DNA of 9,138 nucleotides from an uncultured Eubacteriales bacterium. Lineage in GTDB: Bacteria > Bacillota > Clostridia > Lachnospirales > Lachnospiraceae. The stretch is from assembly GCA_900321915.1 (NCBI GenBank), contig ONXW01000008.1, positions 1 to 9,138 on the forward strand, in the 5' to 3' direction. A program made the position numbers and the translations under genes. This document shows positions 1-6,450 of the stretch, in pieces; position 1 is the first letter of the stretch, and each line of letters starts with the position of its first letter. Below the pieces are notes generated by a model that searched no databases, was not told the origin of the DNA, and saw only the letters and a list, made by a program, of their open reading frames with translations.

Positions 1-151
1 CTGTCGCGCCGGCTGCTGCCTCCGCTGTGCGCTCAACAGTCTCCGCTGCCTCTGTCACCGCCTCTTCCGCTTTCTGCGCGGCGGTTCCTGCAGCCTCTTC
101 TCTTTCTTCCGCATTATCCAGATCTTCCAGAACTTCATCTTCAAACATCAT
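1..151 (-). CDS. Acidic, alanine-rich protein of unknown function, 3' end missing
   Basis: Only the first 50 residues are visible before the left edge. The frame begins MMFEDEVLEDLDNAEE and continues with Glu/Ala-rich segments such as AQKAEEAVTEAAETVERTAE (25-44). It contains no stop, has no cysteine, proline or membrane segment, and its spacing of Ala, Val and charged residues suggests a long amphipathic helix or coiled coil. It has its own ribosome binding site and probable promoter and stands after the operon terminator, so it belongs to a separate transcription unit. I do not recognise the family, and the fragment is too short and too biased in composition to assign a function. Confidence 0.75.
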   Translation of the reverse strand, partial: MMFEDEVLEDLDNAEEREEAAGTAAQKAEEAVTEAAETVERTAEAAAGAT

Positions 152-159
152 AATCCAGC

Positions 160-165
160 CCTCCT
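160..165 (-). promoter_or_regulatory. Ribosome binding site AGGAGG
   Basis: A full consensus AGGAGG lies 8 bases before the first of two adjacent ATG codons (149-151 and 146-148) on the minus strand. The spacing favours the first ATG. It is the main evidence that the short, edge-truncated frame to the left is a real gene. Confidence 0.85.
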
Positions 166-215
166 GTATATATAGATTTACCCGGCAGTTATGACGGATA
201 TTTTTCTCTTACGGC

Positions 216-250
216 ATTATAGTATCAGTCATTTGTGATAGATCTGTGAA
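216..250 (-). promoter_or_regulatory. Probable sigma-A promoter of the left-edge gene
   Basis: On the minus strand there is an exact TATAAT at 216-221, about 65 bases upstream of the start codon at 151. The best -35-like hexamer, TTCACA (245-250), is 23 bases away, which is too far for that -10. It lies 18 bases from an overlapping GATACT (221-226). The -10 is convincing and the -35 pairing is not. A transcript would start near 209 and leave a leader of about 58 bases. The position between the terminator and a new gene with a strong ribosome binding site supports a promoter here. Confidence 0.55.
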
Positions 251-287
251 AAATATATATACCTTTTGTGTCCTTCGTCCGGCACAG

Positions 288-325
288 AAAAAGCACCTCC
301 GGGAACAAGAATTCCCCGGAGGTGC
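288..325 (-). terminator. Intrinsic terminator closing the polysaccharide operon
   Basis: Read on the minus strand, a perfect 11-bp stem (GCACCTCCGGG, 315-325, pairing with CCCGGAGGTGC, 293-303) with an 11-base loop is followed directly by TTTTT and then CTGT. It begins 28 bases after the stop codon of the AlgX-like gene. The plus strand has no T tract after the stem, so it should work in one direction only. Confidence 0.92.
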
Positions 326-353
326 CGGAATGCCTTTACTGCAGTATTCCTGC

Positions 354-1487
354 CTATTCGATTGTCATCGCCTGTGTATTGTACCCGGGTATCCTGTCAA
401 GCTCGTGGAGATAGCGCTCCGCGATCATATAGACAAATACATCCGGCTCCTGCAGGACCACATCCTCCAGGTCGAGGTAATAGCGGGAGCCCACCGTCAC
501 ATCCCTCACGCCGTCCTGCAGGAACCTGGCCAGATTCCAGCGGAAGGAATCACCGCTGAGGTAAATGCTGAAGGGAAGTCCCGACGGACAGGTGCTCCGC
601 TCCCGGACAACCTCCCCCTGCGCATCCTCCTGCGCGGTGTCCACGCGCGCCGAGGGCGCCTCGACCACCTCATATTCCGTGCTGTCATACTCCCTTCCCA
701 GCTGTACCAGCTTCTGGAGATCCCCGTATTTCGGGGTTCCCTCGCGGAAGTGATACCTGTCCGGGAAGCTTTCGCCTTCCAGGGCCTCAAGAAGCTCTTC
801 GCAGGCGATGCCGGCACCGATGCGGTTCCAGTGGGTGTCTGATTCATAGTAAACCTGGCGGGAAGCCTTTTCCTCCCTGAGCCGCTCTGCCGGGTAAACC
901 ACGCAGAGCTCCGGCAAATCCCGGGAAAGCGCCGCTATCAGCTGCTCCGTCCTGCCGGGGCCGTCTATCCTCAGGACCGAATCCGGCATGTAATCTTCGC
1001 CGTAAATCTGTTCCTTGTCGGGAGAAATCATCAGCACCAGGCGGATTCCCGCGTCGGAGAAATCCGCGGACATCTCCGCGAGATTTGCGGTGATACGGTC
1101 AAGCTCGGAGTCCGTAAAAAGATTCATCCGCTTGTAAGTCTGTAAAGGTTCCCCGTCGTCGGAACGGTTAAAAAGCCAGGGCTTCTCCTTCCCGAAAATA
1201 ACCTTGTCGGAGGGAATCTCCCCGAAAAGCCCAATCTCCATGGAACTCTGCCCGCGAATCAGTTCTGTCCGGAAGGGCATGTGGTCATTCAGCCAGGCTT
1301 CAAAGCTGCCGGGAAAACGTTCCAGGTCCCCGGCCTTTGAAACAGAGGGAAATGCCGCAAGGGTCCGGTTCTCCTCCGTGCCCTGCGCCCTCCCGGTGCC
1401 CGGGAGCATGCCCGCCGCAGGCCAGATTCCGCACACTGCAATGAACAGTGCTGTCAGGCATGCCGCGGATAATCTGCTTTTTGCCAT
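354..1487 (-). CDS. AlgX/AlgJ-like (DHHW-type) SGNH protein, probable polysaccharide O-acetyltransferase
   Basis: A 377-residue exported protein resembling the AlgX/AlgJ and firmicute DHHW families, which move acetyl groups onto secreted polysaccharide. A hydrophobic N-terminal segment (about 6-27) acts as signal peptide or anchor. Family signatures follow: ENRTLAAFPS (39-48), WLNDHMPFR (65-73) and FGKEKPWLF (98-106). The permuted SGNH catalytic set is visible: D217 and H219 in SDTHWNRIG (216-224) come before S314 in YLSGDSFRW (309-317), the order seen in AlgX. A late ER pair (357-358) sits where the family ends its core. The ATG follows GAGG (1496-1499) with an 8-base spacer, 35 bases after the LCP stop. 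It is the last gene before the terminator. Such proteins normally rely on a membrane MBOAT protein to bring acetyl groups across; none is in the window. Acetylation is inferred from family and context; an esterase role is the alternative. Confidence 0.85.
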   Translation of the reverse strand: MAKSRLSAACLTALFIAVCGIWPAAGMLPGTGRAQGTEENRTLAAFPSVSKAGDLERFPGSFEAWLNDHMPFRTELIRGQSSMEIGLFGEIPSDKVIFGKEKPWLFNRSDDGEPLQTYKRMNLFTDSELDRITANLAEMSADFSDAGIRLVLMISPDKEQIYGEDYMPDSVLRIDGPGRTEQLIAALSRDLPELCVVYPAERLREEKASRQVYYESDTHWNRIGAGIACEELLEALEGESFPDRYHFREGTPKYGDLQKLVQLGREYDSTEYEVVEAPSARVDTAQEDAQGEVVRERSTCPSGLPFSIYLSGDSFRWNLARFLQDGVRDVTVGSRYYLDLEDVVLQEPDVFVYMIAERYLHELDRIPGYNTQAMTIE

Positions 1488-1522
1488 ATTTCGCGCCTCA
1501 AATAACGGTATTCAGGGCCCGC

Positions 1523-2866
1523 TCAGCTCTGCCCCGCCGTCTCCGTCTCTTCTATCTCTCCCATCCCGGACACTTCCACCAGGTGGTCGCTGATCTCCTT
1601 CACCGCGTCGGACGGGCTGTAATTATAATCCCGGAACAGATGCGCGTGGAGGCTTATCACATTGCTCTCCAGCGTCCTGGGCACAACGCAGGAGCCGCGC
1701 TTCCCCATCCGCCGCTCGCCGCGGGTTTCAGGGAATCCCACGGTATTCCCGATATGGTAGCGGGATACATGGGAAGCCATGTACAGCATGTCCTGGACGT
1801 CAATACTGGTCGCCAGCTGCGGGAGGACAACGCCGATGACGGAGCGCAGGGTATTCAGGTCGGCCTGCTTCATTTTTTCAAAGGAAAGCTGGATGACCTT
1901 CCGCTGCCGTTCCGTACGCATGTAATCCGAATCCATGAGCCTGAGGCGCCCGTACGCGACTGCCTGCACCCCGTCCAGATGCTGCATGCCGCCCGCTTTC
2001 AGCTGTGTCGATGGAACGCCGGTCGCCTCCACGGTCTCCGCGATAAACGCATTGATATAATAGAATTCTTCCTGTGTGAGCTCCACATCGATGCCGCCCA
2101 GGATATTGATGCCGTCCGCCACCGCCTTCCAGTTGAAGGTGGCGTAGTCTTCAATCTGCAGGTCCAGGTTCCGGTTCAGGGCCTGCACCGCGTCATTCGG
2201 GCCTCCCATCATATAGGCGGCATTGATCTTGTTGTAGTCGTCGTCCTTTATATTCATGTAGGTATCGCGATAGACCGATACCAGGTTGATTTCTCCGGTG
2301 TCATGGTTGATATTTACCAGAATATTGACGTCGGCATTATTTCCCTTGCCCAGGGTATTGTCCCTGCTGTCCACGCCGAACACCGCCACGGTCCAGTACC
2401 CCTTCATGAGCTCTTCCGCCTCTTTCGAGAGGTTCTCGTTGTGGATCTCTTTCCGGTTCCATGGAAGCCGCTGGATCAGGCCGAGGGTTCCCCGCGCGTA
2501 AATGCCGATTCCCCCCAGCACGAAAAACAGTACCAGAAGCACCGGCACAAGGAATCTGTTCTTCTTTTTTCTTCTCCGTCTGCGGATAGCCGCGCGTCCG
2601 GCTGTTCCGGAGCGGTCCGCCTTCCTGTCGGAGGGATCCGAACGCCAGGCAACTTCCCTCTTCGGTTTTTCCACCCACTGGGGCAGCTCCACTTCCGGCT
2701 CCTGCACCGGGTTTTCCTTCGCGATCTCTTTCGCGGAAGGCTCGGCTTTACGCCGTGACCTGCTTCTGCCCGGACGGGATTCCTCCCCCTCAAACCGGTC
2801 CGTGATCAGGTCCAGCTCCTCTTCCTGGTTCTCCGGCCCGATCCCGTCTATCTTAATCTCTTTCAT
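1523..2866 (-). CDS. LCP (LytR-CpsA-Psr) family glycopolymer ligase, short-tailed paralog
   Basis: Second LCP protein of the operon, 447 residues, expected to attach lipid-linked glycopolymer to peptidoglycan on the outer membrane face. The cytoplasmic N-terminus is unusually long (1-104): acidic first, then a basic run (RRRRRKKKNR, 95-104) just before the single membrane helix (about 105-124). The LCP domain (about 156-434) shows GVDSR (164-168), NADVN (177-181), YRDTY (199-203), KINAAYMMGGP (213-223), INILGGIDVEL (253-263) and the block R307, R309, D312, D314, R317, R320. By eye it is identical to the upstream LCP protein at roughly half of the aligned domain positions. It ends about 13 residues after the domain, without repeat or disordered tail. 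AGGGA (2873-2877) stands 6 bases before the ATG, and the sugar transferase stop is 21 bases upstream. Polymer specificity is unknown. Confidence 0.94.
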   Translation of the reverse strand: MKEIKIDGIGPENQEEELDLITDRFEGEESRPGRSRSRRKAEPSAKEIAKENPVQEPEVELPQWVEKPKREVAWRSDPSDRKADRSGTAGRAAIRRRRRKKKNRFLVPVLLVLFFVLGGIGIYARGTLGLIQRLPWNRKEIHNENLSKEAEELMKGYWTVAVFGVDSRDNTLGKGNNADVNILVNINHDTGEINLVSVYRDTYMNIKDDDYNKINAAYMMGGPNDAVQALNRNLDLQIEDYATFNWKAVADGINILGGIDVELTQEEFYYINAFIAETVEATGVPSTQLKAGGMQHLDGVQAVAYGRLRLMDSDYMRTERQRKVIQLSFEKMKQADLNTLRSVIGVVLPQLATSIDVQDMLYMASHVSRYHIGNTVGFPETRGERRMGKRGSCVVPRTLESNVISLHAHLFRDYNYSPSDAVKEISDHLVEVSGMGEIEETETAGQS

Positions 2867-2887
2867 ACGTAATCCCTGTGCGTCCCG

Positions 2888-4309
2888 TTAATAGGCGTTT
2901 TTGTTGATAAATCCCCTGGTAAATGTCATAAACAGGATTTTTATGTCAAATCCCAGCGTCCAGTTCTCGATGTAATACAGGTCGTGCTCAATCCGTTTCC
3001 GGATGGAAGTATCGCCGCGGTACCCGTTGACCTGGGCCCAGCCGGTCATTCCCGGACGCACCTGGTGTTTAATCATATAGCGGGGAATTTCTTCCCGGAA
3101 CTTCTCCACAAAAAACGGCCGCTCCGGTCTGGGTCCCACAAGGCTCATATCCCCCTTCAGGACATTGAAAAACTGCGGCATCTCATCAATGCTGGTTTTC
3201 CGGATAAACGCGCCGACCTTCGTCACTCTCGCGTCGCCCGGGGTTGTCCACTGCCGTTTTTCCTTCTCCGCGGGCTGTACCGTCATGGAGCGGAACTTGT
3301 ACATCCGGAAAGGCTTATTGTGCAGCCCCACCCGCTCCTGGCAGAAAATCACCGGCCCCGGGGAAGTAATCTTCACCGCAATCGCCGCCCCCAGCATGAC
3401 AGGGGAAAAGAGGACGATGGCGAACAGGGCGCCGAAGATATCCATGGCCCGCTTCACCGAACGGTTCAGCAGGTTTGTCAGCGGCACATGCCGGATGTTG
3501 ATGACCGGGAGCCCTTCCAGGTCCTCCATGTAGGGCTGGGTCGGGATAAAGCTGAAATAATCCGGGACAAACTTCGTGTGGACGCCTGATTTCTCACAGG
3601 CCGCCACAATCTCCTCCAGGTGGGCGTACTCGCCGATACCCAGGGTGATCGCTATCTCGTCCAGGGTATTGAGCTCCAGGATGCGGTTCAGGTCTGCGAT
3701 CTTTCCGATGACCCGGACCCCCCGGTACTCTCTCCCCCACTCCGCGTGGTCATCCAGGATGCCCCGCACCTTATAGCCCCACTCCGGGTTCGCCCTCACC
3801 CGGTCAATGAAGCTTTCCGCCGCCCGGCTGTAACCCACAAGCAGCATATGCTTCTGGTTATACCCCTTCGAGCGCATGGATCGCAGGCTGAGGCGGATAG
3901 CCGCCCTCTCCGCCATGCATCCGAACGTATTGAAGGCGTAGAACAGCAGCACCATCGGCCTGGAAAAATGATAAAAATACGGGTTCTTGCCGCCCAGGAA
4001 CAGCACCAGCGCCATGCCGAGCACGCCGATGGTATTGGCCTTGAAAACATTGGCCAGCTCTGTTCTCGCCAGCTGAACCCGTTTCGGGACATAGAGATGG
4101 AAAAATCCATACAGCAGCAGGTAAACCGGAACAACAAGGACAGCCGCAATCAGATAGACTGCGGCCATCACTTCCCTGTTCTGCTGGGTAATGTAAGATC
4201 CGGAGTTCCCAATCATGATATACCATGCCAGCGCATACGACAGCACGATAATCACTGCATCCAGAAGAACCTGGATGCGGTTGAGCCTCTCCTGATTATC
4301 TTTTATCAT
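2888..4309 (-). CDS. Polyprenyl-phosphate sugar-1-phosphate transferase (WbaP/WcaJ/CpsE type)
   Basis: Initiating enzyme of polysaccharide assembly: it transfers a hexose-1-phosphate from a nucleotide sugar to undecaprenyl phosphate at the inner face of the membrane. The 473 residues match the long form of the family. Hydrophobic segments lie at about 13-33, 47-71, 91-107 and, weaker, 117-134. A CoA-binding-like nucleotide fold follows (about 152-270, starting KHMLLVGYSRAAESF). Next is the reentrant helix (about 290-313, with P303) and the catalytic domain. Diagnostic motifs are KRAMD (286-290), QERVG (324-328), KFRSM (338-342), SIDEMPQ (373-379) with the Asp-Glu catalytic pair D375/E376, SLVGPRP (389-395) and RPGMTGWAQVNGYRG (418-432). 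The ATG is preceded by AGGTGA (4317-4322) with a 7-base spacer, 26 bases after the large LCP gene. Glucose or galactose phosphate is likely, but the sugar cannot be told from sequence. Confidence 0.95.
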   Translation of the reverse strand: MIKDNQERLNRIQVLLDAVIIVLSYALAWYIMIGNSGSYITQQNREVMAAVYLIAAVLVVPVYLLLYGFFHLYVPKRVQLARTELANVFKANTIGVLGMALVLFLGGKNPYFYHFSRPMVLLFYAFNTFGCMAERAAIRLSLRSMRSKGYNQKHMLLVGYSRAAESFIDRVRANPEWGYKVRGILDDHAEWGREYRGVRVIGKIADLNRILELNTLDEIAITLGIGEYAHLEEIVAACEKSGVHTKFVPDYFSFIPTQPYMEDLEGLPVINIRHVPLTNLLNRSVKRAMDIFGALFAIVLFSPVMLGAAIAVKITSPGPVIFCQERVGLHNKPFRMYKFRSMTVQPAEKEKRQWTTPGDARVTKVGAFIRKTSIDEMPQFFNVLKGDMSLVGPRPERPFFVEKFREEIPRYMIKHQVRPGMTGWAQVNGYRGDTSIRKRIEHDLYYIENWTLGFDIKILFMTFTRGFINKNAY

Positions 4310-4335
4310 ACCAAAATCACCTGCTGTTCTTCTGC

Positions 4336-6426
4336 TTAATCCGCACCGGGCCCGGAGGCATCTCCGTCATCGGCGCCGCCCCCCGGGACAACCACCACGC
4401 CCGACTGGGCTGAAGCGTCCGAATTCCCGGAGGAACTTCCGCCCGGTCCCGCGCTGCTGTCATCTTCCGTGGTCCGCGCTGCTGTCGGTCCGGTCTGTTC
4501 AGAATCCCGCGGCTCTTCCCCGTCATCCTCTTCCTCAGAGGTCCCGGGTTTTCTGCTCTTTGTCTCTTCTTCCGAGGAACCCGGTCTGGCAGTCCTGGTC
4601 TCCGAAGCCTTCGTCGAGGCGCCGGGGCCCTGTGCCTCCTCGTCCTCGTCGTCATTGCTCTTCCTGGTCTCTGTCTCGGATCCCGGCTTGACTATCCTGG
4701 TCTCCGCCGGTTTTCCGCCCGGTCCGTAGACGCTGTCGTCCTGGATGGTCGTCGGCTTTCCGCCCGGCCCGTACTTCTCGTCCTCCGGCCGTGTCGTCCT
4801 GTTCGGGCCGTCCTCGTCATCCTCGTCCTCGGGCGGATCGATGACGTTGCCGTCCTCATCCGTCTCCAGGATCGGGTCACCATTCTCATCGGTTTCTACC
4901 GGTCTCTTCTTCCTGTCTGTTTCGGGAATAATCTCATTCCCGTTCTCATCCGTCGGATAGATACGCTTGCCGTCCTCATCCGTCGGGTAAATGATCTCGC
5001 CGTCCTCGTCGGTCTCGTAGATGATATTGCCGTCCTCGTCATATTCATAGACGATATTGCCGTCTTCATCCGTCTCATAGACAGAGTCTGTCTTTTCCTC
5101 CGTACTTACCGGCTGCAGGGCCTCGCGCCTTGCCCGGGACTGGCCTACCAGACGCCGGAATGTGGCGACGCCGATACCCTGGTCTGTCGGGACATGCCCG
5201 ATCAGCTTTCCGTTTCTCGTATAGCCGCTGGTATTGGCGATATGATCGCTGATCTCCTGTACCCTGGAGGGAACCTCGTAATCCGTCTCATTGAAAAGGA
5301 ACCTGTGCAGCTCCACTACGTTGTACGCAAGCGTCTGCGGAATGACGCAGTCGCCGATCTTGCCCATATCTTTTTCTCCGCGCGCCATCGGGAATCCCAT
5401 GGTGTCGGAGATATTGAACTTCGTGATGACCTTGGCCAGCGGATAGAGATCTTCAGGCGTAAGATTCGTCGCCAGCTGCGGCATGATCGCGTGCATACAG
5501 CCGTAAAGCGTCTTGAAATCCGCCTGTTTTGCCTTTTCCAGCGCCTTCTCCACAACGATCCTCTGTCTCTCGGTGCGGGCGTAATCGGTGTCGCTGTACC
5601 GGATACGCGCGTACGCCACCGCCTGGACGCCGTCCAGGTGGACATGTCCGCCGTGCTCCAGCTGTAAGCTGGGAAGGCCGGTCTCTTTCACAGTCTCCGA
5701 AATGTAAGCATTGATCCAGGAGAACTCCGCCTCGCTCAGATCCACGTCCACGCCGCCCAGGATATTGATGGCCTCCGCCACCGCTTTCCAGTTGAAGGTC
5801 GCGTACTGTGTGATATTGAGTCCCAGGTTCTTGTTCAGGGCCTTCACCGCCTGCTCCGGTCCGCCGAAGGCATATGCGGCATTGATCTTGTTGTAGGAGT
5901 TCTTATCGGAGATATTCAGGTATGTATCCCGGAAAACGGAGACCAGCTTCACTTCCCCGGTCTCCAGGTTCGCACGGACGATCATGTTGACGTCCGCGTT
6001 CGTCCCCTTCCCGACATTCAGCTCGCCGGCCTTGCCTTCCGCGCGGGAATCCACGCCGAAACAGACTACCGTAAAGTAGCCTTTCATCTCTTCGATCTGC
6101 TCTTCCGTCAGGTCCAGGTTCTGCACCTCTTCCTCGTGGAACTCAATCTTCTGCATCGTTCCGAAGGTTTTCTGGTACAGGAACCATACACCTGCCCCTG
6201 CCAGCAGGGCAAGCACCAGGAGGACTTCCAGCACGATAAGCCAGATTCTCCTCTTCTTTGCCTTTCGCCGGCTCCGGTGATCCGCGCTATGGCGGCTGTG
6301 GGAAGAAAGCTCCCTTCTCCCGCCGGCATAGCCGGAATCGGAGGTATCCTCATCCTTCCATGCCCTTTTTCTGTGTTCTCCCCGTGCGCGCATGCGCTCC
6401 AGCTCGTCGTCTTCCTCGTATCTCAT
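4336..6426 (-). CDS. LCP (LytR-CpsA-Psr) family glycopolymer ligase with acidic repeat tail
   Basis: Membrane-anchored enzyme expected to move an undecaprenyl-pyrophosphate-linked polymer onto peptidoglycan outside the cell. It has 696 residues, far longer than the usual 300-450. Order: charged cytoplasmic tail (1-60, ending in a Lys/Arg patch), one membrane helix (about 61-84), a short extracellular linker, then the LCP domain (about 116-400). LCP hallmarks seen are GVDSR (124-128), NADVN (143-147), FRDTY (165-169), KINAAYAFGGP (180-190), INILGGVDVDL (220-230) and the arginine/aspartate block R274, R276, D279, D281, R284, R287. After the domain come eight 10-residue units built on ETDEDGNIVY (451-530), then a Pro/Gly/Ser/Thr/Asp/Glu-rich tail (531-696) with two YGPGGKP copies. 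There is no LytR_C-type domain. The ATG follows GGAAAGG (6434-6440) with a 7-base spacer, 24 bases after the upstream stop. The ligase role is family knowledge; the job of the tail is unknown. Confidence 0.93.
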   Translation of the reverse strand: MRYEEDDELERMRARGEHRKRAWKDEDTSDSGYAGGRRELSSHSRHSADHRSRRKAKKRRIWLIVLEVLLVLALLAGAGVWFLYQKTFGTMQKIEFHEEEVQNLDLTEEQIEEMKGYFTVVCFGVDSRAEGKAGELNVGKGTNADVNMIVRANLETGEVKLVSVFRDTYLNISDKNSYNKINAAYAFGGPEQAVKALNKNLGLNITQYATFNWKAVAEAINILGGVDVDLSEAEFSWINAYISETVKETGLPSLQLEHGGHVHLDGVQAVAYARIRYSDTDYARTERQRIVVEKALEKAKQADFKTLYGCMHAIMPQLATNLTPEDLYPLAKVITKFNISDTMGFPMARGEKDMGKIGDCVIPQTLAYNVVELHRFLFNETDYEVPSRVQEISDHIANTSGYTRNGKLIGHVPTDQGIGVATFRRLVGQSRARREALQPVSTEEKTDSVYETDEDGNIVYEYDEDGNIIYETDEDGEIIYPTDEDGKRIYPTDENGNEIIPETDRKKRPVETDENGDPILETDEDGNVIDPPEDEDDEDGPNRTTRPEDEKYGPGGKPTTIQDDSVYGPGGKPAETRIVKPGSETETRKSNDDEDEEAQGPGASTKASETRTARPGSSEEETKSRKPGTSEEEDDGEEPRDSEQTGPTAARTTEDDSSAGPGGSSSGNSDASAQSGVVVVPGGGADDGDASGPGAD
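4708..4773 (-). repeat. Two-copy YGPGGKP coding repeat, 45-bp spacing
   Basis: Inside the low-complexity tail of the large LCP protein the heptapeptide YGPGGKP occurs at residues 552-558 and again at 567-573. The DNA of the two copies is nearly identical (plus strand tttccgcccggtccgta and tttccgcccggcccgta). It looks like a local duplication in a disordered segment. Confidence 0.8.
4837..5076 (-). repeat. In-frame 30-bp tandem repeat array (eight 10-residue units)
   Basis: Within the large LCP gene, codons 451-530 fall into eight consecutive 10-codon units: ETDEDGNIVY, EYDEDGNIIY, ETDEDGEIIY, PTDEDGKRIY, PTDENGNEII, PETDRKKRPV, ETDENGDPIL, ETDEDGNVID. Only the sixth departs strongly from the pattern. 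On the plus strand the period shows as recurring gccgtcctcatccgtc-like blocks spaced 30 bases apart. Being a multiple of three, unit gain or loss would change tail length without breaking the frame. Confidence 0.92.
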
Positions 6427-6450
6427 CCGATAACCTTTCCTTACCTGCAG

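Noticed and set aside
246..842. Plus-strand open frame of 198 codons across the terminator and the AlgX-like gene
   Set aside because: It reads through the terminator hairpin and antisense to a well-supported coding region, and its translation shows no domain.
1429..1487. Lipoprotein signal (lipobox) in the AlgX-like protein
   Set aside because: The cysteines at residues 10 and 19 lack proper lipobox context: the residue before C19 is Val, and C10 is too close to the start. A signal peptide or uncleaved anchor fits better.
1448..2758. Long plus-strand open frame of 436 codons opposite the short LCP gene
   Set aside because: The minus strand encodes an LCP protein with all family motifs. The plus frame has no recognisable motif and is a typical shadow of a GC-rich gene.
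4837..5076. CRISPR-like array suggested by 30-bp periodicity
   Set aside because: There are no unique spacers between the units; the repeat is contiguous, degenerate and in frame within the LCP coding sequence.
4837..5076. EF-hand or dockerin calcium loops in the TDEDGNI repeats
   Set aside because: The D-x-D-G-x-I core looks similar, but the 10-residue period is too short for a 12-residue loop plus flanking helices and the last ligand position is not kept. Looser metal binding remains possible.
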